Shown here: positions 36,204-46,754 of the stretch, piece by piece
Numbering within the stretch: position 1 is the stretch's first letter
Layout of the letters: every line of letters begins with the position of its first letter
Assembly: GCA_021234155.1 (NCBI GenBank)
Contig: JAJEKV010000022.1
Span: 7,223,961-7,287,960, forward strand
DNA length: 64,000 nt
Reading direction: 5' to 3'
Source of the DNA: Isoetes taiwanensis
Lineage: Eukaryota; Streptophyta; Lycopodiopsida; Isoetales; Isoetaceae
The notes under the pieces: generated by a model
What the model was told of the DNA's origin: nothing
What the model saw: only the letters and a program-made list of their open reading frames with translations
Databases searched by the model: none
Translations under genes and position numbers: made by a program

Positions 36204-37720
36204 TTATTTGTTTTGCTCTTGCAGGATGATGATGATATCATGCAAGGATCTTTCTGCAACTTCAACTTCACTTTCTTCTAATCTAACATCATATTCTGCA
36301 TCATGCAATAATGGCTCGCCATCACCATCAGCATCCCCATCACCGTCTATATTATTTTTAGTTACAGATAAATCAATCACATGTCGGTTCCTTGGTTGAC
36401 AATGTACAACAATCCACCACTTTGTGTCATTAGGATTTTCATGAATAAATATCTGCTCAACTTGACTTGGAAAGACAAATGGTTCTTTCATCTTAGGCAA
36501 TACCTTTGAGGAATCTACTTTTGGAAATCCTGATGGATGATTCCTAAGTGTCCTGCCACGACCTCTGTATATAACTTTGAACCAGCGTGCGTTCAAGATA
36601 TTCACATGGAAGCTACGATAGTCCAATTCAATGATATCCACTATGGTTCCAACATAGTCAGATTACTTTCCAGAAGGTTGCGATCCCTATTGCTAGATTG
36701 GCTTTTCTGTTCAAATTGTGCAGTAATGCCAGAATCAAATGTAACCCTATGTTTGTCAACACTGCTAATGCGGAAGTGGTGTCCATATGCCCACATTGAA
36801 GTATAAAAGCGAGCCTTAATATAAAAAATAAAGAAAATCTTATTATAAGTAAAATGTCACGAAAATAAAACTAAGCATCAAGATTTACAATTACGCACCT
36901 TCCTACTGCAGCCAAGGGCAATCTCACAATCATCATCTGATATCACTTGTCCACTTTCTTTAGCTTCATCCATACGAGCCAACAACCATGTGTTATCGAT
37001 AACATCTGGCAAAATAGACCGTCCTGACAACCTATCTTCTTTAGCAACTTCATACAAGTCCCTCCATGGTTGTAAGCTTGTAGTATTATTAATGACAAAT
37101 GTGCTTATTGCGTGATCGCTCAAGTTTTGTTCTATTCCCTTGCGTTATAATACTTCTGATGTGATCTCCTTGGGTTCTTCCTTTTCCCATAATTTAGGAC
37201 CATCAGGATGGCATGAGCTCGTGGCATCATTTAGATAAAAAAGCGTTTCATGTACAAGATGTCCTTCAGCCACGCAATCCTCCGGTCTTGCCATTTGGCG
37301 CACAAAATCTTTGAGCACCTTCATATAACGCTCTAGAAAAAACATCCACCTGCTAGGAGCAGGTCTAGCCAATCTAATCTCATTTGGGATATGTATTAAT
37401 AGATGTACCTGTAGATGTAAGTATGCTATTAATTTACACTTAGATTTGCTACGAATACGTTATTGTAGTTGCATAAAAATATGTTTACTTGTACCTGTAG
37501 GTCAAAAAAACTGGTGGGAAATTCTTTTTCAATGTCACAAAGCAATATAATCACTTCCTCCACCACATTTGATATCTCAGCCACTTCAATTTCCTTTGAA
37601 GACACCCATCTTGCAAATTTACCCAATCGATATATAACGCTCCTCACTTGTGGGCTCAAGAAGTCTCCTATCACACATGGTAGTATATGCTGCAATGTGC
37701 ATGAAGTATAATTAAATACG
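36204..37720 (-). pseudogene. CACTA (En/Spm) transposase-associated fragment, DUF4218-DUF4216
   Basis: Read on the minus strand, it shows DUF4218-like sequence (FARWVSSKEIEV, LCDIEKEFPTSFFDLQ). An 86-bp intron follows (37,494 down to 37,409, GT..AG), which splices FFDLQ cleanly to VHLLIHIPNEIRLARPAPSR and RWMFFLERYMKVLKDFVRQM. A second probable intron (about 36,897 to 36,817, GTGCG..AAG) leads to a DUF4216-like block (VDIIELDYRSFHVNIL, FVFPSQVEQIFIHENPND). One in-frame stop lies near 37,145. The TNP2 catalytic part and the CACTA termini are missing. This is the back half of a CACTA gene, unusual in keeping its introns. Confidence 0.8.
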
Positions 37721-37737
37721 TTGCAATATAAATTATC

Positions 37738-37860
37738 AGAGAGAGAGAGGGGGGAGGGAGGGAGAGAGGGAGGGAGGGATGCCTTGGCCACATGCTGACT
37801 TAGAGAGCATGAGAGAGAATATGAGAGAATACGAGAGGTGATATGAGAGATAGGTGAGAG
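37738..37860. repeat. GA-rich microsatellite
   Basis: Runs of GAGA, GGGAGGGAGG and GAGAATATGAGAGAATACGAGAG. Simple-sequence DNA next to the CACTA fragment; no gene. Confidence 0.8.
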
Positions 37861-38224
37861 TGGAAAAACCCAACTCTCATCTTGAGAGATGATTCGCCCC
37901 TAACAGCCGTTAGGAGCGTTTCCATTAACCACTAACTTAATAACCCCCTAAAATTATGTCGCCTAAAAATCATGACCGAAAACTTTCCCTCATCGAAATT
38001 CTGGGGCGCCATTTTCCCCTATTTCTTGGTCTTCAATGCCGCGCAAATCCTTGAATTCCCCCGAATTCTTCTATCTGCATTATTGATTTCCGGTCTAGAG
38101 GTATTTCTCAGCCCGTGCAATCCTTATTAATTCATTTCAAATCAATCTTACATTGTTCTGATATCAAATTCTATTAGAACAGGTATTGTTTCTTGGTTGA
38201 TTAGCTTGAATTCTATAGAGTCCA

Positions 38225-38485
38225 ATGTCTAAGGCAACTAAATCTGCCCTGCCAGCAAGCAGCAAACCCTTTGTGCCTCTTCGCATCGAGAAAATGGCTC
38301 CAAGGAGGACCCGAAAGATGACAGGGCAGATTTCAATGAATGTGGACTTGGAGACAAATTCTGAGGCAATTCTAACAGCACCTTCTAGCGAAATCCAAGC
38401 ACCTGCCAGTATTGTGAGTGAATCTTCTCAGCCAGATAATTCAATGGCTCTTGTTGTTCAAGAAAAAGAAAATCTTCTTGTTGTT
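38225..38485 (+). CDS. Orphan first-exon-like open frame (87 codons)
   Basis: The frame opens MSKATKSALPASSKPF and contains a basic patch (KMAPRRTRKMTG), then a Ser/Pro/Glu-rich, probably disordered tail. It is not recognised. It ends exactly where module R1 begins, and the R1 edge reads GTAAG, a good 5' splice donor in phase 0 after 87 codons. Two readings are possible: the duplicated block begins inside this gene's first intron, or the GTAAG is coincidental and the frame was truncated by the duplication. Upstream (37,900-38,224) is AT-rich leader-like DNA. No downstream exon was found. Confidence 0.35.
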
Positions 38486-38898
38486 GTAAGATTTTGATGG
38501 ATAGTATGAATCATATAACATTTCTTGACGCTGAATAAACAAAGCACCTGGACCTTAGACATGAATAATGCCATATCTATTCTATAAACATGGAAAAAGT
38601 AAACCTATTGGGTCCTATACACCTCTTGGTCTCCGTGGATGATAAAAGTTCATTCAATTCAATTCTAATTGCATGCGTGCAAGGTTAATTAATTTCTCAA
38701 TTTGATTGTGCACTTGCAGTATTGATGTCTCAAATTCAATTTAATTGCACACTTGCAGTATTAACGTCTCAAAGAATATACTGACTGAGAAATGTGGACA
38801 TGGCTTTTAAATTATTGTATTTATAGTTTCAAACGTACTCAAGCATTTAAGACCAGTAAATTAATCTGGATGCTGCCTAGTGGCGTGACGTTAAAATA

Positions 38899-38930
<32 letters not shown>

Positions 38931-38992
38931 TAATTTGAGAGTATATATGATCTTGATTGTGTATGATTTTGATGTTTGAATGCCTTATAATT
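38486..38992 (+). repeat. Duplication module R1, copy 2
   Basis: Near-identical to copy 1 (29,198-29,684), except that about 38,873-38,938 has been replaced by a CTGCCTAGTGGCGTGACG segment ending in a (TCTA)n run (38,899-38,938). Here the target TAATTACAT is single and runs straight into R2, which defines the empty site of the insertion at 29,685-31,528. Confidence 0.85.
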
Positions 38993-40055
38993 ACATAGAG
39001 AGACAAGCACAATTGCATTGCAGCCAACCCATCAATCATTCGGAGATGTGTGCTTTGCATCAACTATTGAGCATCAGTGTAGTCTTACATATCAAAGCGT
39101 TTATTACGATGTTGATGTTTGTTGAGCAACTTTTAATTATAATTATACAGACAAGACACACAATTGCAGCTAACCGGTCAGTTAGAGATATGTGCTTTGC
39201 ATGGACGAAGGGCATCCACGATGCAGTTGTCCAACTTGCTAATTCTTGTTTTTGTTTTCATGCCTTGTTAAATGGCCCTTGTGCCATTGTTGGACTTGAT
39301 AAAAGACTCGCGCACCTTTAGCCTATAGTTGTGGCAAGGCGCTCATGTGTTGTCTCTATCTCAATAATGTTCCCGTGTCTCATGTGTTGTTTCTATCTCA
39401 TTAATGCGCTTGGGCCTTCGATCTAGTGGTATGTGAAAACTACCTTAGCAAGTGAAGAACAGCTCAAAGAGTCAGATTTCAGCAGGTCAAGAGCAGCTCA
39501 AAGATCTGAGAGTGTTCCCCACTTATGATATTGTAAGTGTAATGCAATTGAAAAAGATTCTTGGTTTGGCAACGACCCGCATTAGCCAGGAGCTGTAAAC
39601 CAGGAATCCTGGACCTTATAAGAAAGAGTCCAACCCTTGTACTTTACCCTCTTGATTTTTGTCATTCTAATAAAATCATAGCCTTGATAAGATCGTTGCC
39701 TTGTTGGGTGGGCCCTTGTGCTAGTGTTGACCTTGACGAAGGACCCTCGCGCCTTTGGCTCTTATAGAAGTGTAGTTACACTGAGGCCCTCATATCTTTC
39801 TATCTCGTTAACTCTCATCCAAGTCTTCCCTTACTCTAGCTTTCCAACCCCATACATATCTTTCTGATCTCATTAATTCTCATCCAAGTCTTCCCTTACT
39901 CTAGCTTCCCAACCCCATACATTAAAGTAGAAAACAAACGAGTAGGGTCCGACATTTATTCATGCTTAAAGACTCTAGAACAATAGAACAATGACAAGCC
40001 ATAAACTCATTCTATCCAAGGCTATTGCATTTGGAAATCAGCTGCTGCAGCAAGA
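38993..40055 (+). repeat. Duplication module R2, copy 2 (upstream region of RLP copy B)
   Basis: Matches R2 copies 1 and 3 and lacks the hAT insertion, showing its empty site. Relative to copies A and C, the leader has lost two short segments just before the start codon: about 21 bp after CCAAGGC and about 35 bp between CAGCTGCTG and CAGCAAGAATGG. As in the other copies it is the presumed promoter and 5' leader of the RLP gene. Confidence 0.8.
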
Positions 40056-41609
40056 ATGGGGAAATTGTTGTTATTCATGATCTTCTTTCTAGCTTCAGCG
40101 TGTCTCTACTCTAGAGCACATGATAGTAATGATGAATTCTTTGCTCTGTTGCGTTTTAAGAACCGTCTTTATAATCCATATAATTATTTCCAAGATTGGA
40201 ATGCAAATAACAGAAGTCTAATGTGCAACTGGACAGGAATTACTTGTGATTCCTCATCCACACATGTGCAAAAAATATGGATCGACGCATTTTTTGGACC
40301 CCTGGGAGATGAATTGTGCAATTGCAGCGGTCTGCAGGAATTGAGACTGGGCAGCGGGTTAAATGGATCAATTTCTGCTTGTTTTGCTTCACTAACAGCC
40401 CTTAGGGTTTTAGATCTGTCATTCGGTGATATGACTGGTAACATTCCAAAAGATTTAGGGATGTTTTCTGCTCTGGAGTATTTATCTTTATATCGTACCA
40501 AGTTATCGGGTGAGATCCCAAGTGCACTGTTCACCAATTGCTCTGTTCTAAGAGGTATAGACTTCAGCAGAACCAACTTGACGGGTAGCATTCCTCAGGG
40601 AATTACTAAATGTTCTGCTCTTGAAGCTGTATATATGCATAACACCCAGTTATCTGGTAACATTACAGAAATATTCTCAGGAATATCAGGGATGTCTGCT
40701 CTCATAGTACTGGAGCTTCAAGAGAATAACCTTACAGGTAAGTTATCAGGAATGTCAGGGATGTCTGACTGTGCTCTCACTCATCTATCTCTTGGAAAAA
40801 ATAGGTTTACAGGTAATATTCCAGGGGAGCTGGGTAACTGTCCCGCTCTCGAATATTTGGATCTCTCCTTTAATGCCCTCACAGGAAATATTCCAATTGA
40901 GCTAAGCAACTGTACAGGTCTCCAATATTTGGATCTTTCTTTTAATAGTTTGACAGGTAATATCCCAGACCAATTCGGCAAGCTTTATCAACTGAGTGGC
41001 CTGTCGTTAGCAAATAATTTTTTGACTGGTAAAGTGCCAAACCAACTTTCAAACCTATCTGCTCTCGTTTCATTGGACCTCTCGGCAAATAATTTGACAG
41101 GCATTATCCCAAATGTAAGCAAGCTTCAGTTCTTACAAGTCTTAAAGCTGCATGGCAACGAATTGAGTGGCAAGATACCTTTTGAGATTGGAAATAGTAG
41201 CCAACTGTACTATTTGACACTGCATGACAACAAGCTCCATGGAGAAATACCGTCTAATTTCATTATTTCAAAGTTTGTCATCATTACATTGAATAATAAT
41301 AGCTTGACAGGACGAATTCCAACTGCGGGGTTCGAGGATCAAAGAATGACATTGCTGGTGGATTTGAGCAGTAATAACTTTTCAGGTCCATTTCCAAAGG
41401 AGCTTTGCTATTTGCATGGTCTAGTGATCCTCCGGCTGGCATACAATAATTTTGAAGGGACAATATCTGAATGTATTGGCAATTTGACTAGCATCACAAT
41501 TCTAGATCTATCAAACAATAAGCTCACTGGGAACTTGCCTCAAAACCTGACAAGACTAGGCTGGCTTCAAAACGAGTACTATTGGACGAAACCTTGTACT
41601 ATTGTATGA
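40056..41609 (+). CDS. RLP copy B: secreted LRR receptor-like protein, C-terminally truncated (517 aa)
   Basis: Longest credible gene in the window. The signal peptide covers about residues 1-21 (MGKLLLFMIFFLASACLYSRA). A plant LRR N-terminal cap covers about 24-68, with WNANNRSLMCNWTGITCDSS. About 17 leucine-rich repeats of the extracellular plant type follow (LxxLxLxxNxLTGxIP, e.g. ALEYLDLSFNALTGNIP), to about residue 505. Proteins of this type bind ligands at the cell surface in defence or development. The frame stops in TKPCTIV because module T replaces the next segment, so the island, last repeats and membrane segment are absent. Translation would give a soluble LRR protein. ATG at 40,056 is chosen because it opens the signal peptide and is shared with copy C. 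The rest of the gene continues as a separate fragment at 42,106. Confidence 0.85.
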   Translation: MGKLLLFMIFFLASACLYSRAHDSNDEFFALLRFKNRLYNPYNYFQDWNANNRSLMCNWTGITCDSSSTHVQKIWIDAFFGPLGDELCNCSGLQELRLGSGLNGSISACFASLTALRVLDLSFGDMTGNIPKDLGMFSALEYLSLYRTKLSGEIPSALFTNCSVLRGIDFSRTNLTGSIPQGITKCSALEAVYMHNTQLSGNITEIFSGISGMSALIVLELQENNLTGKLSGMSGMSDCALTHLSLGKNRFTGNIPGELGNCPALEYLDLSFNALTGNIPIELSNCTGLQYLDLSFNSLTGNIPDQFGKLYQLSGLSLANNFLTGKVPNQLSNLSALVSLDLSANNLTGIIPNVSKLQFLQVLKLHGNELSGKIPFEIGNSSQLYYLTLHDNKLHGEIPSNFIISKFVIITLNNNSLTGRIPTAGFEDQRMTLLVDLSSNNFSGPFPKELCYLHGLVILRLAYNNFEGTISECIGNLTSITILDLSNNKLTGNLPQNLTRLGWLQNEYYWTKPCTIV

Positions 41610-42105
41610 AACCTTGTGCTTTAGCGTGCTTTTGTGCATGTTGTAGGCATTTGTTTATAATCCCCCATGCTTGATTATCATATTGCCTTAACAAGATAGA
41701 GTCAAATTAGAAGTAAAGTAGTGAGGTTAGATATGGTTTAAGCATTTGATTATTAATCCAAAAGGGGAGGGTTCTATACCCAGGTCATTGAACCAAGCGT
41801 ATCTTTCTCTTTCAAGAAAGCCATCGTAAAAGACGTTTTTGAAAGTGAATTCTACTTCTCTCTCTTTTTGAAACATAGAAAGAATAAAGGAACACATGGT
41901 TCTTTGAGACCCATGATCATGGTGAACAAGATAAGTTAAAGACAATTCTTAAGTAACACTAGTAAACGTGTGTCCGGCGTTGTCGGGCTAATGTCCTGAC
42001 TTGTATTTTTCCTTGGCATCTAACCTTTTCCGTGACCAACCTTTAAGAACCCACATTACAACAATCTTTATATGGCCCTTCAATCAATATAGAAACCATC
42101 AATGA
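41603..42105 (+). repeat. Duplication module T, copy 2, interrupting RLP copy B
   Basis: About 500 bp lie between the 5' part and the 3' part of RLP copy B, where copy C has about 270 bp of uninterrupted coding sequence. The left joint TGTATGAAACCTTGTGC also occurs in T fragments that have no LRR gene beside them (47,560 and 62,388). The module is therefore a repeated unit that recombined into the gene and not an ordinary intron, although GT and AG near the joints leave an intron formally possible. Confidence 0.75.
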
Positions 42106-42461
42106 TCTTTCATGATCTTTCATGGAATCGGTTAAGTGGTAATATTCCAGCTGAGCTGTGTAGCATTGACAGTTTGGGAGTGTTTGATGTGTCTCACAAC
42201 AATTTAAGCGGGCATGTTCCAACAGATAATCATTGTGACACAAAGTTCAACGCATCGGCATTCGAAGGAAACCAACTATGTGGTTCGCCATTGTCAGTAA
42301 AATGTAATACAACAAAGAGCAAGAACAGAGATGATGTGCATGATCATGAGGGCGCACAAGACTGGAACAGTTGGTTCAAAGAGTACGTTTGGAATCCTGG
42401 CTTCTTCGTTGGAGTCTTTATAGGCTTCATCTTGAGCATCCTATTTACTGTAAGAATCTGA
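42106..42461 (+). pseudogene. RLP copy B: detached C-terminal part with membrane segment
   Basis: The frame resumes at DLSWNRLSGNIPAELCSID and runs in one frame through the last LRR, the FNASAFEGNQLCG cap and the acidic juxtamembrane stretch. A single membrane helix (GFFVGVFIGFILSILFTV) then ends two residues before the stop. It matches copy C 53,835-54,194 closely. Without the upstream segment it has no start of its own beyond an accidental ATG at 42,102. If module T were spliced out it could form a single transcript with 40,056-41,609, but about 90 codons present in copy C would still be missing. Confidence 0.8.
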
Positions 42462-43130
42462 AACAAGATTTCTATGATTTCTATTCTCCATCGAATGTCT
42501 ATAAACGGGCATCCAAACATTGTGAATGCAGATTGTAAATCCATAGTTTGAGGTATTTCTCATGATTGCTAAATGACTGGTCTGTATTGAGCGTAAAGAT
42601 GTTAAAACTATGAAATGATATTCCCATTTAAATTAAATAGAAGTCGAGTGCAAGCTTGAACAAAAGAAACATCAAACAGTTAATACGCCTTTGGTTGAAA
42701 TTACTGAAAATTATGGCATATTTTATCCAATGTAATAGTTCCTCTGTTAGTCTGTCTGTTGCGCCGCCCTTCCTAATATTCAAGGGGGACGTCGATCAGC
42801 TGGGTCTAATGCAACGACGAGTAGCGACAGTTCCACAATAAATTCGTCCTTGCGCCATAAACTGGATTTACAATTTTGCCGCATGCTTCGTAGAGCAGAA
42901 GAAAAAAAATGAAGCATTTAATTAGTTTTAAGTTCTACCCGTTTGGGCAATCTATATCTCCCAGGCCTTTGACTCTCAGGAACTGCGGATATGAAGCTCA
43001 TAAGTCCAGCGCGGCCAAAGAACTTGGCCACAAAAATTGTGGCATAGCCCTGTGCTTTGGCCCTGTTCCATCAAAGAGCTTCGAAAGCTCTGTTTTTGCC
43101 TTCTTGAACAAATCCTTAGAGTAGGGCGCC
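42462..43130 (+). repeat. Duplication module D, copy 1 (3' flank of RLP genes)
   Basis: Matches 54,195-54,790 and 62,640-63,640. It contains the presumed 3' UTR of the RLP gene (AACAAGATTT, ATAAACGGGCATCC) and then a 600-bp spacer. On the minus strand its far end carries the C-terminal part of a conserved small frame (KKAKTELSKLFDGTGPKHRA, stop at 42,998). Confidence 0.8.
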
Positions 43131-44100
43131 CGTAAATAAAACGCGGCCCCCTTTTTTTTCCAGCCCGTTGCCCACTGACGTGTTGCCAGGGTGGCCAATC
43201 CAAGACCCCTGGATGCCCTAATCTGATCCACTAACGCCGCCCCAGATCGGCGCAGCTGCAAAGCTCATGCCCTAACATGGTCCAATCCTTTGCCTTCTAC
43301 GGATCACCCTTTGCCCTCGTTTGTGAGTCAATCGATGCCCCTACAGATTGTTCAGCAGATGCCTTTCTACGAATCACCGCCGGCGCGCTTTGTTTTGTGG
43401 TCAATCGATGCCCTAATATGGTTCAGCAGAGGCCGTGCTCTACATCCGCCATTCCCTATATGGATCCCTAATTAGAACATCACATGCCCAAAAATGGCAT
43501 GCATGTGTACCAGTTTGCATCTATCTCGCCCCTTTTAACGCTTTGAATGCCCCGATTTGGAGCTACTTTTAACAATTTTCATGCATGCACGAGGGCACAT
43601 AAGTAGCCGTTTATTTTGGAATCAGGCCATTAATTTCCGAATTTGAAGGTTAGATATTTCATCTTGGGTTTCAAGAATGATTTAAATTTAGGTTCTCGTG
43701 TGTTGCTTCTAGAATTCCCTCTCCTTTTTCTAGAATTCCCTCTCTTTTCCCGAATCTTCAGATGATCCAAGCCTGTGTTCCTCCGGATCAAGGGCTCCTT
43801 TTCAGCCAGGTTGGCAATCCACAAGGTAGACGCATCCCCGCCCTTCAAACAAAAAATGATTCCCTCTCGATAATCTTGGCACTTCCCAATTGTGTGCCTA
43901 TATAAAGATGGATTCATCCTTCACTGTACTCATCGAGCCATGCCTCCTTGCACTCGATCTAGGGTCACTGATCCGTGTCTTGTTGAAGTCTTTGAGGTTC
44001 TCGGGGCCTCATTCCTTCTGGCCCGGGAATTGTAGCGTAAATAGAGTTTGAAACTCCTATCCCCAATGCCAATTCATGTCCGATTATGGATGAGAATATG
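43131..44100. other. Spacer with a two-copy degenerate repeat
   Basis: Between about 43,268 and 43,480 a unit of 70-110 bp built on ATGCCC.TA, TGCCTTCTACG and GTCAATCGATGCCC occurs twice with divergence. The rest shows nothing recognisable. Confidence 0.45.
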
Positions 44101-44110
44101 GACCGGTGGT

Positions 44111-45770
44111 TAGTAAGAAAAAGGCCATTAGGAGCATGAAGAGGGGCTCTTGGACCACGGATAATTTGAACAAGGCAAGGGATGATGTAGAAGATGGAAT
44201 ATATTCACTCGGGGAAGGCGACTAGGTTGTATGGTATTCCCCATACAACTTTGAGGAATCATGTCTTCCACATATCAAAATCAAAATGTGGCAAAAGACC
44301 CAAAGCTTTAACTTGGGATGAAGAGGAAAATTTAGTCCTTTGGTGCCTCCAACAAGTGGCTGAGGGATGGGGAGGACAAAGTGACAATGTTGAGGCAAAA
44401 GGTAGGCTGATCTATGTCTTGGTGCGATAACTCCATTCAAGAATGGAGTTCACGGTTTAAAATGGTGGAGGTGTTTGAAATAGGCATCCACGATCTAGCC
44501 TTAAGAAAGGCTCAAATTATAGACAATGCTAGAGCAATTGCCTGCTCTAAGCCTAATTTAGATGCTTTCTATGCATCTTTAAGGGAAGCTCTTGATCTTG
44601 TAGGTAATAAGCCTGACCACATCTGGAATTGTGATGAATCAGGTGTGCAAGCCTGGTAAGGAATCGGTGTAAGAGTTCTTGCTAGAAAGGGAGCAAAACA
44701 AATATCTGAGAGGACAATGGCCAACAGGGAATGGTTGACTGTCTTGTCATGTGTGAATGCAAATGGGGAGAAACTCCCTAATCTGTACATTTTGAAGGGA
44801 GTACGAGCTAGAGAGGATTACTTAGAGGGTTGTGAACCAGAGGGAAAGAATTTCTATGCAAAAGAAAGCATGGATGACTAAAGACATCTTCAAGGATTGG
44901 GTTAATCACTTCGAAAGAAGGTTCCGGTGGTGTTTCTGCTGCAAATCCACACTGCCATCTTAGATGGTCATGGATCCCATGTTTCTTTAGAAACTTAAAT
45001 TAGCCGCAAAAGGGGCTCCACATCTTGAAGCTACCTCCTCACACGTCTCACAGTGCAGCCTTTGGATGTAAGTTGCTTCCAGACCCTTCAAAAAGAGGCA
45101 TTTAGGCATATTAGACATAGGTATTGTTTGCATCATGCAGGTAGTGAGCCTCCCAAGGAGGATTTAACATCAATGGTGAGGGAAGCACTTGATTTGGCAC
45201 TCGATCCCGCAAATATCGATCCGCTTTGAAAAGACAGGCATTTATCCTTATAATCCAAACAAAGTTCAACCGTAACTCGGTGGATTAGATGTCCAAATTG
45301 ATGGGATGGTAAATGTGGATGCAAATGCAAAGATCCTTTGGAAATGCAAATGCAAATCGGGATCGATTTCTGAAAATGAAAATGTAGAGGTGCCAGATTA
45401 CAAAGGAAAAGGAGGAAGACTTTTATACCAAGAGATATTGCGGGGAACCTTGTTGGTAACAAAGGCGGACTTGATAGCTACCATGGAGGAGGAGGAAGTA
45501 AAAGAAGGAAAAGAAACGAGCTAGATTAGAGGCAAGTGAAAGGAAAAAACGGATGGATGAAGAGAAGAAAAAGAAAAAGGAACAATTGCAAAAAGAGAAG
45601 GATGAGAGAAAAAAGAATGAGGCAAAGCAAAAGTTTACCTATTTATGGTCCAAGGAACCATCCAGGTTATAGAGGCAAGAGCAGCCCGAAAGCATCCGCA
45701 ATGATTAAATTGAGAGAGAAAGGGCAAGGCAATTGCAAAAGAGGTAACTATTTTTCAATTGAGTAATTGG
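44111..45770 (+). pseudogene. Pogo/Tigger-like (Tc1-mariner superfamily) transposase, frame-broken
   Basis: An N-terminal psq-type helix-turn-helix is readable (RGSWTTDNLNKARDDVEDG, then KATRLYGIPHTTLRNHVF). A CENP-B-like region follows (LTWDEEENLVLWCLQQVAEG), then DLALRKAQIIDNARA. The DDE_1 catalytic core has first Asp in HIWNCDESGVQAW (44,633), second in LDGHGSHVS (44,963) and third in QPLDVSCF (45,064). The last two are about 33 residues apart, as in pogo-type DDD enzymes. KTGIYPYNPNKVQ and a Lys/Glu-rich tail follow. At least five frame breaks occur, several at altered CAG/CTG positions (e.g. ACTCGGGG near 44,208). Such enzymes cut and paste DNA at TA sites; no termini were found. Confidence 0.8.
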
Positions 45771-46754
45771 TTTTCAGTTTAGTTAGTTTTTCCTTTGAAT
45801 TTACATGGCTGATTGAAGCCTATTACAGCAATTGAGAAAAACAGCAGGAGGACATAAATGAGGAAGATTATCTTTGAATTTGAAGATGCTCTAGAGGAAG
45901 TGGATGTTGAGGAAGTAAGCCAATAACTACCTTTGTTTGACTTTCTTGATTTCTAACCGAGAATAATTGTTTGAAATCGTTTACGTTTTCCAGAGAAATG
46001 TAGAAGTGGTATTGAGTCAAGCAAATGATGTTCTTCAAGACGACCCGACTACACCGAAGCCCCAGCCAATATGGGTGCGGCTTGGAAGAAACCCATGAAT
46101 GTTATCATGGTAATCTTGAGGCACAAACCGGTGAAGAATCTCAAACCAACAATTACGATATTTGGCACTCAAATAGCCCCTCCGTGTTTTGGTCTATTGA
46201 TCCCTGCAGACAAGGCTTTAGGGATCTGTCGAGGAATAATCCGACCATTTGCCGATAGAAGAGCCTCCAAGAGGATCGAACTCTTAGTTCTTTGTATTCA
46301 CAAGATTATGTACATTCATAATATGTATTCACATCAGATTCTTGCCATCTTTAGTGCGGCATTCCGATGAATTGAACTGGAGCTTGAATTCATAAATGTA
46401 TTACGCTTTTTGACATCAATCGGCCAAGTTTTGTGTTCCATTTTGGTGTTACGATGTTTTAAAATAGGGTACAAGTTGTTCCATTATTGGATCTTTCATC
46501 GTTCCATTTGCAAACTCAATATTGATCCACTTTTAGGCATCACATGTACCATGGGGACTCTAACGTGCCAATTCGGGGCTTCCAATGTGCTACTCAGGTC
46601 CGAAAGGTAGGGATTTTTAAAGCAATGCATTTACATTATAGAAATTGTTAAATTCATCAAATATTGTACTGCACGTTATTATTCAGTCAAGCTCTACATG
46701 TCTTGCTTGTTTTTCAGGTGAATTGATGCATTGCATGTTCAGCAATGGCTTCCA
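45771..46754. other. Unassigned, downstream of pogo-like transposase
   Basis: Short frames occur (46,025-46,258 and 46,071-46,370, plus). They may be the 3' end of the pogo-like element or unrelated. No terminal inverted repeat or TA-flanked end was identified. Confidence 0.35.

Noticed and set aside
41727-41945. Minus-strand frame in module T (FTFKNVFYDGFLERERYAWF) as an organelle-derived gene
   Set aside because: I could not match it securely to any plastid or mitochondrial protein, and no flanking organelle sequence is present.
41595-42105. Module T as an ordinary intron of RLP copy B
   Set aside because: The same module occurs elsewhere without LRR exons, the joint lies inside a repeated TGTATGAAACC word, and copy C has coding sequence at this place that copy B lacks. 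A splice test was still suggested.
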